A stretch of DNA of 64,000 nucleotides from Hermatobates lingyangjiaoensis. Its lineage: Eukaryota > Arthropoda > Insecta > Hemiptera > Hermatobatidae. A model generated the notes under the pieces. The model searched no databases, was not told the DNA's origin, and worked only from the letters and a program-made list of their open reading frames with translations. A program made the translations under genes and the position numbers. Where the stretch lies: positions 124,001-188,000 of the forward strand of contig JAPFBL010000370.1 of assembly GCA_026182355.1 (NCBI GenBank). Direction: 5' to 3'. Shown in pieces: positions 52,781 through 63,230 of the stretch; position 1 is the first letter of the stretch, and every line of letters starts with the position of its first letter.

Positions 52781-53545
52781 GATCTTTAAAGAGTACTTAA
52801 CATCGTACAAGCTCAGGACTTATGGCTTAACATATGGATTTCAGACACGACGTAATCAGATTTTTTTCACCTGAAGCGAGAATAAATCGAGGCCCGTAAT
52901 GGGTATTGAACCCTCGACCACCAGTGCAGAGACGGACAGGCACGTTGCCACTGAGTTAACGTGGCTCCCAAAGTGATCTTTAACGAGCACGTGACATCGT
53001 ACAGGCTCAGGACTTATGGCTTAACATATGGATTTCAGACACGACGTAATCAGATTTTTTTCACCTGAAGCGAGAATAAATCGAGGCCTGTAATGGGTAT
53101 TGAACCCTGGATCTACCGGTTCAGAGACGGACAGGCACGTTACCACTGAGCTAACCTCGCCCCCAAAGGGATCTTTAACGCGCACGTGATATCGTACAGG
53201 CTCGGGACTAATGGCTTAACATTGATTTCAGACAAGACGTAATCAGATTTTTTTCACCTGAAGCAGAATAAATCGAGGCCCTAATGGTATTGAACCCTGG
53301 ACCACCAGTGCAGAGACGGACAGGCACGTTACCACTGAGCTAACCTGGCTCCCAAAGGGATCTTTAACGCGCACGTGATATCGTACAGGCTCGGGACTAA
53401 TGGCTTAATGTCTTCTCCGAGGAACGACGTGCCAAATATTTTCACCTGCTACATAAATAAATCGAGGGCCAGAGTAGATATTGAACCCTGGATCTACCAG
53501 TTCAGAGGCAAGAATGGAAACACTGGGCCTATTCGCTCTAATATG
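52780..53545 (-). repeat. tandem array of four tail-less SINE units, about 190 bp each
   Basis: Units begin near 52780, 52974, 53168 and 53357 (GATCTTTAACGNGCACGTGA). Each runs through CAGATTTTTTTCACCTGAAG and AATAAATCGAGGCC to a minus-strand head ending TAACCTGGCTCCC (or a close variant), joined to the next unit by CAAAG. The 3' tail is present only at the left end of the array. The copies differ from each other by substitutions, so the array is not very recent. Confidence 0.88.
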
Positions 53546-53751
53546 TGGCGGATAACGTCTTCCCAGAATAAATAAAGAGTGATATTACATCCTCACCGAG
53601 GTCTAATAATATACAAGAATGATTAGAAGCATTTTTTCTTATTCAAAACCTTAAAAACTTGAATATAATTAGAAAAGTTTTATTTATAAATATTTATCAC
53701 TTCATAAAATATTATCAACAAAAAAAAAAAGATTCCACGAATGTCCTATAC

Positions 53752-53924
53752 CAGAGGGGGCCAAAATGCGGTTCGCGAGCCACATGCGGTTTTTTGAAGG
53801 ATTATTGTGGCTCTCAATAAATATAATTTCTGTAAACAAAAATTTATTAAAACTTTTTTTACGTACGCGAAACATATTTAATTTTGGAAAAATGACTCGG
53901 GCTATGAAGGAGCTTGCCACCCTG
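53752..53924. mobile_element. hAT-like non-autonomous element, copy 2 (173 bp)
   Basis: It starts CAGAGGGGGCCAAAATGCGG, continues TTCGCGAGCCACATGCGG and GAAGGATTATTGTGGCTCTC, and ends GGAGCTTGCCACCCTG. The flanking octamers TCCTATAC and TACTATGC match at 6 of 8. It is related to 1912-2160. Confidence 0.75.
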
Positions 53925-54149
53925 TACTATGCATTCAAACTTTCTTCTCTGGAGATATTGAAGTAAAAAAAATGGCACGTAATAAGTTCTGATTTGTTAA
54001 TTTGTACAAATGATGATTGGTAAATATTGTTTAGATAAAAAGAGTTGACTGGTTCTTTTCAATATATGGAATATGCGAAAAACCTTGGTTAGAAATAGAA
54101 AATGGGGCTTGTTTCTATGGATATGTTGAGTAGATATGTTCATAACGTA

Positions 54150-54320
54150 TTCATGTGCATGAGGCCTTGGTACTGCCAGGGAAGCTTGAGCGAGAGCAAG
54201 GGTCGAGTTGTTCACGTGCACTACGTGACCGCAAACAGCTCCAGGCTGGCCAACCACACCGACCTGTTCCTTAGGACACAGCTTCGCCCAAATAAGTCAA
54301 CACTGCCTTCCCTGACTTAA
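54150..54320 (+). other. exon-like GC3-rich patch
   Basis: One plus-strand frame stays open from 54102 to a TAA at 54318. It uses many C/G third positions through GRVVHVHYVTANSSRLANHT and DLFLRTQLRPNKS, unlike all surrounding DNA. The minus strand is also open. No clear acceptor or donor frames it and I do not recognise the peptide. It is either a genuine exon or a piece of an otherwise unseen element. Confidence 0.3.
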
Positions 54321-54504
54321 CCAATGCATATTATATGCACCTCTTACTTATTTAATAAATTTCATAAAAGTACAAATTGTTTACTGCAAAAAACACTTAG
54401 GTTTAAAAAAAAAATTAATGAATTATATTCTTATTAATTCGAAAAATAGTTATCATACTGTCATATTTTATATATAAACTATTATAATAATATATCAATC
54501 TACA

Positions 54505-54700
54505 ATAAGATTTCAGAATCAAAGATGAGTAATAAACAGAGTAAAGAAACACAGTTACATAGTAAAATTTTCGGCCAATCCGTCTTCAGGAGAAAAGAGA
54601 AAGGGAGACCAAGCACGACGGATTGACAGATTGCCCAAAAATTTGAGTTTGTAAGTGTGTGTTACTCTGTGTGTTACTCTGTGTGTTACTCTGTGAAGTT
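54505..54700. repeat. foldback family C palindrome, diverged
   Basis: Left arm: CAGAATCAAAGATGAGTAAT, AACAGAGTAAAGAAACACAG, AAAATTTTCGGCCAATCCGT and CTTCAGGAGAAAAG. The right arm is short (CCCAAAAATTTGAGTTTGTA) and ends in a TGTGTTACTCTG triplicate (54650-54695). The minus-strand core is CTCCTGAAGACGGATTGGCC and GAAAATTTT. Confidence 0.85.
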
Positions 54701-54959
54701 AAAAAAATGTTCATATTAAATATAGAACTTCTATCTATTGTTCTATAGTTAATGATTTATATCTTTTAAATTTTTTTTTTAATTATTTTGAAATTATCTC
54801 TTAGTTTTTATAGAAACACTATATTACTAAGAACAGTATTACTACATCTACTAATACTGAGAGTGCAATACAATATAACTTGTGAAAATATTTCTAGACA
54901 TATTTACTATACTATAATTAATACATGCATATTGTTAATACCACTGAGGTTAGTATGAT

Positions 54960-55128
54960 TTATATTAGAAATAGGTAAAACCGTCATACCTCGTAAAATG
55001 ATCATGGAGTTGGAGCGCTTTCGATCGCAACAAACCTACTGTAGGAAGATGGACAACGTCCGAAAGCACTCCAACGACTCCAAGATCATCTTAAGAGGTA
55101 TGACGGTTTTACCTATTTCTAAGGTAAA
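54960..55128. repeat. foldback family M palindrome, copy 2
   Basis: The arms pair TAGAAATAGGTAAAACCGTC and ATACCTCGTAAAATGATC with the complement ending ATGACGGTTTTACCTATTTC. The right arm holds GGAAGATGGACAACGTCCGA and AAGCACTCC; stem II GGAC/GTCC is intact. The left arm has lost its stem II. Between 55130 and 56500 I see no feature. Confidence 0.9.
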
Positions 55129-56620
55129 CTATAATTAATATTTGATAACCACAGATAAATAAAAAATGAGACTACGACTCAAAAATATATATAAAAAAAA
55201 AGATAATACATGCATAATACTCGTATATGTATATTATAAACTAATGGATAAATCAAATTTAAATATAATTAAAGTTTTAACTTAAAACTATCTTTCAATT
55301 ATACAATTTATACATGTTAAAACACTTTATGATGATATAAAATTACATTGTTTCATTCATCAACTTATTTCTGAGTGCATAATTAAATTGGAGCTGTTGT
55401 ATGCAAATAGCTTTAGCGTAATTAATTCAATGAAACATTTTTAAAAATAATAATGGAGATATTACTAATGAAAATTTTCTTGAAACAACTAAATTGACAT
55501 GTTTTTGAATGGAAGAACGAGTTTTTTTTACAATAGTATATTTAAAAATGATTTTTGCAAATAATTTTGATTATCAAAATATTTGAAATGAATGACAGAT
55601 GAAAAAGTCTGTAGTGGTCTCATCATTAGTGTAAATAAACAATTAGTGTAAATTATCAGAAATAATAAAGTGTCAATTTAATTGAATGATTTATGAAAAT
55701 GTGGCTATTTTTATTTCGTTAATTATAGTGAATCTGTAATTATTGTACAATATGAAAGAGAAATAGACAAGGATGACTATTAATTAAGATGAAAAGCACT
55801 TGTTGAATAACATTACGAATCAAATCATTAGTTGGAACCATTAAAAATAAACAACACAATGTGATCATTATCAATTAGTACGGATATCAATTACTCAGTT
55901 ATTATATTCTCATTTTGTCTTGGTCATCATTACAGAGATATAATAATCAAATATAATTATATAATATTATTATATTAAATTAAAATTTAATTATATCAAT
56001 AAAAAACTTAATAAAATTATTAATTTAAAAACAATTTGCCTATTCATACTTAGATTGTAATTTTTATAGTTTATTTAAGCAATAACTTAATCTAATGCAT
56101 CTAATTTTCATTGATTTTTTTAGTGATACCGTTATGGCATTTTTTCTCAATTGTCTTCAAATATAATGAATTCAATTTATTATAGATCATTGTCATATTT
56201 TTTTAAGAATTTTATTGATTAGTAAACTAATTTTTTTATTAGATTAATTAATAAATTACTTTTTTTTTAAGATTAACTATTTTAATTAAATTTAGATTTA
56301 CGAATTCAATAGAACGTACAAAGTAAAACTTAGTAGTCATCGATTTTAGCGTTATATTTTCCTCTAATAATAATTGAAAATTGAAAATCATTATTTAGTA
56401 CTAAATGCAAATAATTTTCTACTTTGGCAAGAACAGTGGTAAAAAATCATTACAAATTCAAGTATCTTCCCTTTGATGCAAAAAAAAAAACAACATATTC
56501 TTTTTGACACGTTTTATATTACCAAGAATTGCATATTTGCCAATTTTCTGAAATCGTTGGACTTTGTAGAGTGATTGTAAAATTTTCGATATTCATGCAA
56601 CCATACACAGCGATGCATAG

Positions 56621-56623
<3 letters not shown>

Positions 56624-56664
<41 letters not shown>

Positions 56665-56666
56665 AT
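56624..56666. repeat. (TA)n microsatellite
   Basis: A TA run with one TATTATAT interruption, directly before a family C element. Confidence 0.95.
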
Positions 56667-56947
56667 CCACTTAAAATTAGAAAAAACGATCCAAACTGGA
56701 CGCAAAATCAGTTCACAAACGAAAAAAGCAACACACAGAGAAAGAGACACACTTACAAACTCAAATTTTCGGTTGATCCGTCTTCAGGAGAAAAGAGAGA
56801 ATGGGCGACCAAGCACGCCGGAAACAAGCGTGTTTCCGGCGTGCTTGGTCGCCCATTCTCTCTTTTCTCCTGAAGACGGATCAACCGAAAATTTGAGTTT
56901 GTAAGTGTGTCTCTCTGTGTGTTGCTTTTCATCGTTTGTGAACTGAT
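56667..56947. repeat. foldback family C palindrome in TA repeats
   Basis: A unique left end TCCACTTAAAATTAGAAAAA and ACGATCCAAACTGGACGC is followed by the palindrome. Its arms run from TCAGTTCACAAACG through ACACACTTACAAACTC and AAATTTTCGGTTGATCCGTC to TTCAGGAGAAAAGAGAGAAT, with the centre at about 56827. It ends GTGAACTGATATATA. TA repeats sit on both sides. The same structure, including the left end, is at 57532-57790. Confidence 0.95.
56867..56897 (+). ncRNA. hammerhead-like motif, family C
   Basis: CTC 56867-56869 with GAG 56895-56897 (stem I), CTGAAGA 56870-56876, C56877, then GGATCAACC with only GG/CC pairing, GAA 56887-56889, AATT 56890-56893 (stem III, self-complementary) and T56894. 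Stem II is shorter than in the 57706 copy. Confidence 0.45.
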
Positions 56948-57101
56948 ATATATATATATATTTGTTTTATTATATTCTTAATTTGTTGTTGTCATCATTA
57001 CAGAGTATATAATTATATAATATTATAAAAACATAATAATTATAAAATTAAATTAAAATATTATTAAATCAATAAAAATCGAAATATATTCACCTATTTT
57101 A

Positions 57102-57103
<2 letters not shown>

Positions 57104-57142
<39 letters not shown>
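57104..57142. repeat. (TA)n microsatellite
   Basis: A TA run lying shortly before the family F palindrome. Confidence 0.95.
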
Positions 57143-57144
<2 letters not shown>

Positions 57145-57169
57145 AATATTGATAAAAGTATGGACCGTG

Positions 57170-57489
57170 GAATAGAAACAAAACTAAAATTTATCGGGAC
57201 TCGGTGAGTTCTTCAGGTTCAAATTAAACTCTCATTGCCAACATTTCGGTTTTTATTTAAAACCTTTTTTATAGGCAGAAGTATACATTTTGAAACAGAA
57301 AAACTAAGTATTACATTACAAATTATATAATTTACAATAATTTGTAATGTAATACTTAGTTTTTCTGTTTCAAAATTTATACTTCTGCCTATGAAAAAAG
57401 GTTTTAAATAAAAACCGAAACTTTGGCAATGAGAGTTTAATTTGAACCTGAAGAACTGACCGAGTCCCGATAAATTTTAGTTTTGTTTA
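57170..57489. repeat. foldback family F palindrome, copy 2
   Basis: The arms pair from AGAAACAAAACTAAAATTTA through TCGGGACTCGGT and TTCAGGTTCAAATTAAACTC to the centre near 57325 and back. Each arm holds GGTTTT...AAAACC, GAAAC and GGCAATGAGAG. It differs from 10410-10966 in the outer third but shares the inner AAACTCTCATTGCC segment. TA runs flank it. Confidence 0.92.
57388..57428 (+). ncRNA. hammerhead-like motif, family F copy 2
   Basis: GGTTTT 57400-57405 with AAAACC 57411-57416, GAA 57417-57419, ACTTT, GGC. The 10871-10886 copy has GATTTT/AAAATC, so both members of one stem pair changed together. The 5' core is the variant CCTATGAAAAA. Confidence 0.35.
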
Positions 57490-57531
57490 TATATATATAA
57501 TATATATATATATATAATATATAATAATATT

Positions 57532-57790
57532 ATCCACTTAAAATTCGAAAAAACGATCCAAACTGGACGCAAATCAGTTCACAAACGAAGAAAAGCAACA
57601 CACAGAGAAAGAGACACACTTACAAACTCAAATTTTCGGATGATCCGTCTTCAGGAGAAAAGAGAGTTGTGTTTCCGGCGTGCTTGGTCGCCCTTTCTCT
57701 CTTTTCTCCTGAAGACGGATCATCCGAAAATTTGAGTTTGTAAGTGTGTCTCTTTCTCTGTGTGTTGCTTTTCTTCGTTTGTGAACTGAT
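57532..57790. repeat. foldback family C palindrome, copy in TA repeats
   Basis: Left end TCCACTTAAAATTCGAAAAA, then arms as in 56667-56947 with a short centre (GTTGTGTTTCCGGCGTGC). It ends GTGAACTGATATATATA. The arms are nearly identical. The shared left end outside the palindrome shows that the element is asymmetrical. Confidence 0.95.
57706..57736 (+). ncRNA. hammerhead-like motif, family C (best copy)
   Basis: CTC 57706-57708 with GAG 57734-57736, CTGAAGA 57709-57715, C57716, stem II GGA 57717-57719 with TCC 57723-57725, GAA 57726-57728, AATT 57729-57732, T57733. If C57716 pairs with G57726, stem II has four pairs but the G of GAA is used. Confidence 0.5.
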
Positions 57791-58205
57791 ATATATATAT
57801 ATATATTTCAATGTATATGTGTATATATATTCAATGATTTGTAAGTAACTTTAATTATTTGTCCGTTTGGACCGTCTGTTTTCAATTCAAAGTGTAGATA
57901 TATATTTCGAGATATATAAAAACTTTTGTTTAGGGGATTTCAATATTTTTTTATTTATATCCATTAAAATCTCGAAATTGTTTTTTTTTCTTTTTTTGCT
58001 AACTGTATTTTATTTATAGTAAGGTAAAAAAAAATTATGCTTATAAATATGCCTTAAATTGAATTTGTTTTGTGTTTAATATACTCGAATATGATGGGTT
58101 TTTTTTGTATGAAAATAATGAAGGAAGTAATTTGGTAATATGTTGGACAGTTTGAAAGAGGGCGGAGATGAAAGAAACTTTGTGAGAGACAAAGAGGAGA
58201 CCTCC

Positions 58206-58232
58206 TGCCCCCCCCCCCCCCCCCCCCCCGAC
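58206..58232. repeat. poly-C tract
   Basis: About 22 C in a row. The overlapping open frames (poly-Pro, poly-Gly) are artefacts. The flanks 58140-58350 are GC-richer, with a (CT)n scrap at 58268-58285. Function unknown. Confidence 0.95.
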
Positions 58233-58399
58233 CTTGGGACGGGCCCATGGGAATTAGCCCGTATTTGGGAGTCGCGCACTCTCTCTCTCTCCCACCTGCA
58301 CTGCCTTTGTCTAACCTCAACAAAACCGAGACAACTTTGACCTTGTCCAAAAACCACCACTATTGCCAGGCCTTTTCTAGTTGCACGACTTTTTTAAAA

Positions 58400-58815
58400 A
58401 AAAAAAAAAAAACTATTTCATTGTTTGTACTTTGATTTGCTAGTTTTCAATTTGAAGGTAACCTATTCTAGGTATATGTTACTTATAAACTATGATAGAA
58501 AACAGAATTGAATATATAGAACAGTGTTAAATACTCTCAGTATCCTTGTGCTGTTCACATTTTGCTGTTATTTTAAAGAGCCTTTTACTAAAGAATGTTT
58601 TGAAGGCTTGGAGATTTCAATCAATCAGGTATATCATGATATAAAAAAAAACCCCTATATAGACAGTGACTGACCCAATCAGTAAGCCGGAAAATCAGTC
58701 AGTATTTTTAGACTCTAAGTAAATAACTCTCTAAAAAATAAAAAACTGTTCGATTGAAACACGACTAAAAAAAAAAAACTTTTAAATCAACTGAACTTTA
58801 CTTTGCATAGTTATT
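58400..58815. other. stretch without supported features
   Basis: Poly-A tracts at 58397-58412 and 58768-58779 and AT-rich sequence. Nothing else. Confidence 0.5.
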
Positions 58816-58823
58816 TCGTTTAA

Positions 58824-58968
58824 ACACCTATTGACCTTTTTTCCAAAAAAAAGAAAAAAAAAACTGTTTCTTTTTTTTTATACTTTATCTTCTCCCATAA
58901 TGTTTACTCTTTTGTTTTTCACTGTGTTAAAATTAGAGGTGGACATCATGACTGGGTGTGGTACTGTG
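58824..58968 (+). repeat. 145-bp direct duplication, copy 1
   Basis: AAACACCTATTGACCTTTTT, then A-rich and T-rich parts, CTTCTCCCATAATGTTTACT, TTTTCACTGTGTTAAAATTA and GAGGTGGACATCATGACTGG with GTGTGGTACTGTG recurs at 60359-60503 with very few changes. The spacing is 1.5 kb. No target duplication or terminal structure is evident. Confidence 0.93.
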
Positions 58969-59204
58969 GAGTCTGTGTTTATACCATGCATACCATTGAT
59001 TCCGAGTGACTATCTGTTTTCAATTCAACAGTCTGAGTCTGTTTTGCAATGATGGTAAATAAGTCGCAAAGGCAAATTCTATACAATTACATAATTAGTG
59101 TAACTATACTAAGGTTTTTTATAGATTGTTGTTACTTAAATAATTTTATAGTATAGTAAACTAATTTTATATTAATTACCTCTTATACTAGAATTAGTAG
59201 TAAT

Positions 59205-59292
59205 ACTGTCCGTCATACCTCATAAATTCTCAGAAAAGCTCGATCGGTTTCGGGTCCGTCTGGATCCCATCTTCAAGAGCAACTAACTGACT
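59205..59292 (-). repeat. foldback family O single arm (M-related)
   Basis: It begins CCGTCATACCTCATAAATTC, sharing the CCGTCATACC end of family M, and ends AAGAGCAACTAACTGAC, which recalls the GCGATTGAAG/GTTAGTTAG part of family M. No second arm. Confidence 0.75.
59238..59280 (-). ncRNA. hammerhead-like motif, family O
   Basis: On the minus strand GCTC pairs with GAGC at the outer ends. The core reads CTTGAAGA (one extra T), then T and a long stem II GGGATCC...GGACCC, GAA, ACCGAT and C before GAGC. Stem I and stem II are strong. The core insertion and a longer stem III box depart from consensus. Confidence 0.4.
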
Positions 59293-59299
59293 GTTTATT

Positions 59300-60350
59300 T
59301 CATAACTGACTTCTTTATACGATTAAATATTTTAATTAAATTTAGGTTTATGAATTTAACATATATTAATCTTGTTTATCTTTTAATATAATCTAAATTT
59401 CTGGTTGTTTGAGGTTAGAGTAAAAGTTTTTTAGGAGTATGGGGCGAAGAATTCAGTTTAGTTCAGTCAATCAGTCGGAGTCAATCAGTTTAGCTGAGTT
59501 AATCAGTACGAATGAGGTGTATTCAGAGGCACTTACTTAACACTGTACTAATATTTTCTTCTATTCAATAATTTCTAATAATATGTTTACATTTTTGATT
59601 TTTTTTGTAAAATAACCATCAAAAGTAGGCACTTATATGCTAGGTATATTAATAAATAAAATAGATGAAGTAATGGAATCATACGTTAAAGTTTAAAATC
59701 TTCATGTAGTATCAAAGTAATTAAATTCTAGAGCTGTTTTTGTAAAGAACTAAAAGTGATTTAGCGATATCGTACAAACTGCTAATCAGGAATGGAAAAT
59801 TAGATCTCATCTTAAACGATGATTGAATTTAATTTATATTTTCAATGACATTAGAATCGTAAGAAAGGAAAAAAAAATATAATTAAAAAATTAACCTCAA
59901 ATCTTAATGAAATTGTTATCTGATTTAAAATGAAATAATAAATTAGATTTTTAATCTGAATAAATAAAGTATTTTGATCGTGATATCAAAGCTATTATAA
60001 TATGAATCTCTTTGATTTTTCGCACTCAGAGGGCCAAGCCAGGAATCAACTTGTTCTCACTGACTTAACTCCCACAGTTATATTATCATTGATTTCAAAG
60101 GTAATTAAAAAAATAAATTATTTCTAATTAGAAATCCCATAATGTCTAGGCAATAGTTTTGATTTTTTTTTTTTTTAAGCGTCTATAAGGTCACTTTTGA
60201 TGGTGAATTAAATTTAACCCTTATCATAATTAAAAAAAAAAAAAAAAATGATTTTCATTTTACAAGGATTTGGAGCTGAGCGAAATCTATTTAATTGCTT
60301 ATGGGAAAATTTTGGTTCAAATTTAAGTGAAACGCCTTTTATATTTCCAT
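59300..60350. other. AT-rich stretch with short AGTCAATCAGT repeats
   Basis: AGTTCAGTCAATCAGTCGGA and GTCAATCAGTTTAGC at 59460-59505 is similar to 62795-62835 (AGATCAGTCAATCAGTCGAA). No gene is recognised. Confidence 0.45.
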
Positions 60351-60358
60351 TGATCATT

Positions 60359-60503
60359 TTAAACACCTATTGACCTTTTTCAAAAAAGAAAAAAAAATTG
60401 TTCTCTTTTTTTTACTTTATCTTCTCCCATAATGTTTACTCTTTTGTTTTTCACTGTGTTAAAGTTAGAGGTGGACATCATGACTGGGTGTGGTACTGTG
60501 TTG
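60359..60503 (+). repeat. 145-bp direct duplication, copy 2
   Basis: It matches 58824-58968. Sequence after TGGTACTGTG differs between copies (GAGTCTG versus TTGGTATAC), which fixes the right border. 60505-60900 holds nothing else. Confidence 0.93.
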
Positions 60504-60904
60504 GTATACATTTGTCCCTGTATACAAAATAATTTATCTTGTTCAGTTTTCATAGTTTGCAAAAGAAACAATATCAGGGTTACTTTTTTTTTTTATAATT
60601 ATTGTTTAAGCTTGCAAAAAATAATTGGATTTATGATGTTTGAAATTGAAAATACTACTTCAGTTTTCATAATAGGGTAATCAAAGAACTATGCATAAGT
60701 ACTTTGATTATTAATCTTTAAATTTTGTCTTGTGCTTAAGATGAACTTTTAGAGCTTTTACAAGGCTGTTCAGTTAAAAGAAGTGTTTTTGTTTGTTTTA
60801 AAAAAAGTTTAACAAAATTTTGTTATTTTTAACAAAAACAATAAATAAAAAAAATAAAAATTTTAAACAATAAGTTCATAAAATGCCACGTTATAAGCTT
60901 TCAC

Positions 60905-61195
60905 CACCTTTTAGTGCTGTTATGAGATGAAAAGTACGGCTCATTTATTATTTGGCACCCATTTTTAGTAATGAGCGAGTTGCTTAACCTGATTTATTGT
61001 GCATTGGTTGTTTCAAATTTTGCCTAATTGACGTGTATTTAGAGAAGGGATCTTTAACTGGTGCCAGACATTGTGCAGGCTTTAACGTCCTCTTTGAAGG
61101 CTAATCGCTCAGATTTTTTTCTGAAAGAATCGAATCTAGGATCTACCAGTCTTGAGGCGAGTACGCAAGCCACTAAGCTACCCCGGCATCCCAGT
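60905..61195 (-). repeat. tRNA-derived SINE with alternative 3' end, old
   Basis: Left end TACGGCTCATTTATTATTTG and GCACCCATTTTTAGTAATGA; right end GCCACTAAGCTACCCCGGCA. The central part is shortened (about 61080-61120). Confidence 0.88.
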
Positions 61196-61466
61196 TAAAC
61201 AAAGTTAAGATGTTAGCTGCAATATAACAATGTTTTGCTTTAATGACACCTAAAACCATGTACATATAACTGACTGTCAACTCGATTCAAACTAGAAAAA
61301 CACAAAAAGCTAACGACAAATATATAAATCTAATGTAGTCCTAATCAATCGACGTCTGTAATAAGATAGATATTTATCATGCAACGTTTTTTTATTTTAT
61401 CTTTACAAGATAGCAAAAAAAAAGTCAATCAGATTTGTGACAAAAAAGAAATTTCACTTTAGAGAT

Positions 61467-61792
61467 AGGGGCCAGGCTAGCTCAGTGGTTACGTGCTCGC
61501 CTCTGAACTGATAGGACTGGGGTTCGATCCTCACCTGGCCCTCGATTTATTCACGCGGGAGGTGAATAAATCTGAGCGCGTCGTCCCTCGGAGAAGGACG
61601 TTAAACCGTCGGTCCCGAGCCTGTACAATGTCAGGTACTCGTTAAAGATTCCTACTCTAAATACACTTGAGTTAGGCAAAATTTAGTACTCCCTCTGTAG
61701 AATCAATCTTCATTGTGTGGTATCACAAAGGGCCAATGCTCGGCCTACGTGTGTTCCCTTGTGGGACTGCCACTGCAACCTAATCTAACCTA
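61467..61792 (+). repeat. full-length tRNA-derived SINE with 11-bp TSD
   Basis: Head GGGGCCAGGCTAGCTCAGTG, B-box GGTTCGATCC, body as in 49479-49805, tail CAACCTAATCTAACCTA. ACTTTAGAGAT (61456-61466) and ACTTTGGAGAT (61793-61803) form a target duplication with one mismatch. It is one of the two best-defined copies. Confidence 0.95.
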
Positions 61793-62029
61793 ACTTTGGA
61801 GATGACCTATATTTACTTAAGAACTGCTTACACTTCCAAACTGAATAACTCTGCTAGGACTTAAATCAGTCGTTTAGTTCCATCATAATTCTATTGATAT
61901 AGTATTGAACCCAGTAATCAGTTTTCTTATTTGTTTACAATCTTACAGAGCATTTTGAAACTTGTATGCGTTTTAAAGTTTTACCTGAACTTGTTTTTTG
62001 TTTTTTTATTGTTTAACCGATTCCTCTGG

Positions 62030-62312
62030 AGGGTGATAACGTTTACCGGCTTTTTGTTTTATCGGTGATTCTACAGATTCCACATAGGGAGTCCTAAATT
62101 TTGACTAACTCAAGTGCATTTTGAGTAGGGATCTTTAACAAGTACGTGACATAGTACAGGCTCGGGACCGACTTCTTAACATCCTCTCCGAGGGATGATG
62201 TTACTCATATTTATTCACCTCCTGCGTGAATAAATCGCGGGTCAAGAGGGGATCGAACCCCGGACCACCAGCCCAGAGGCGAGTACGTCAACCACTTAGC
62301 TAACCTGGCAAC
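62030..62312 (-). repeat. tRNA-derived SINE with third type of 3' end
   Basis: The left end has ATAACGTTTACCGGC and TTTGTTTTATCGGTGATTCT, as near 17760-17790 and, in plus orientation, 24030-24080. Thus a third 3' end type exists. The head GCCAGGTTAGCTAAGTGGTT and a GGGGTTCGATCCCC B-box are intact. 62315-62790 has no other feature. Confidence 0.9.
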
Positions 62313-62852
62313 TTGAACAAGTTTAGTTTCTAGACAATGTTTCACTACCAGTATTGTTGAAAAGATACCCTTTCAAAATACTGATTTCTCAGTCATGCCG
62401 AAAATTACATTTTTTAATAACAATACACTCATTATATAGACTAGAACTAGCTTTTACATTTTATCTAAAAACAAAATAATATTTGTCATCCGATTCTTCA
62501 TTAAAGAGAATGATTTGCAGTTATAGCATTAGCAACGCATCATTGAATCCTGATTAGAATACAAGACTAGGAGTCCTAACCTGCAGTTCAAGAAGAGTCC
62601 ACGTGAAAAATAGAATGTTATTATTAAACAAATATTTTGCTTATACTTCAAAGTTATTATTATTTTTCGTAAAGTATACTTTTTTTTTATATACTCAATG
62701 TGTTTGGCTTTTTCTCTGTAGTTTTATTTATTGTTTAATATAATATAAATTTCAAGCGGTATGGAATTTCTTTTCATGGTATGAGGTGAAAATCTCAGTT
62801 TAGATCAGTCAATCAGTCGAAGTCAATCAGTTTATTTCAGTAAGCTAATTAT

Positions 62853-63070
62853 CAAATTTTCGGGTAATCCGTCTTCAGGAGAAAAGAGGAAGGGAGACCA
62901 AGCACATTGTAGACGCAACGGCTAGTAACCAACGAGCAAGTTAGTTACTGGTTACTAGCTGTTTACTTGGTTACTAGCAACTTGCTAGTTGGTTACTAGC
63001 CGTTGCGTCTACAATGTGCTTGGTATCCCTTTCTCTTTTCTCCTGAAGACGGATTACCCGAAAATTTGAG
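62853..63070. repeat. foldback family C palindrome with structured centre
   Basis: The arms pair CAAATTTTCGGGTAATCCGT, CTTCAGGAGAAAAGAGGAAG and CCAAGCACATTGTAGACGCA with the complement ending ACCCGAAAATTTGAG. The centre (62915-63000) is built of GGTTACTAGC/GCTAGTAACC words in both orientations. Confidence 0.93.
63040..63070 (+). ncRNA. hammerhead-like motif, family C
   Basis: CTC 63040-63042 with GAG 63068-63070, CTGAAGA 63043-63049, C, GGATTACCC (two to three pairs), GAA from 63060, AATT and T63067. The stem I and stem III boxes are unchanged from the other copies while the loop varies. Confidence 0.45.
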
Positions 63071-63230
63071 TCTGTAAGTGTGTTTCTTTTACTTTCTCAA
63101 TGATTTTAGTTTAGTTCAGTTAGCTAAACTGATTGACTTTATCTAAGTCAAGCTGTACTAGGCTGGAAGACTCTAGTCTCCTGGCTAGTATAGCAGTATA
63201 GAAAGTATATTATAAAAAAAAAAAAAAACA

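Noticed and set aside
58054..58435. Overlapping open frames around the poly-C tract
   Set aside because: Poly-Pro/poly-Gly from a homopolymer; no conserved segment and no consistent frame.
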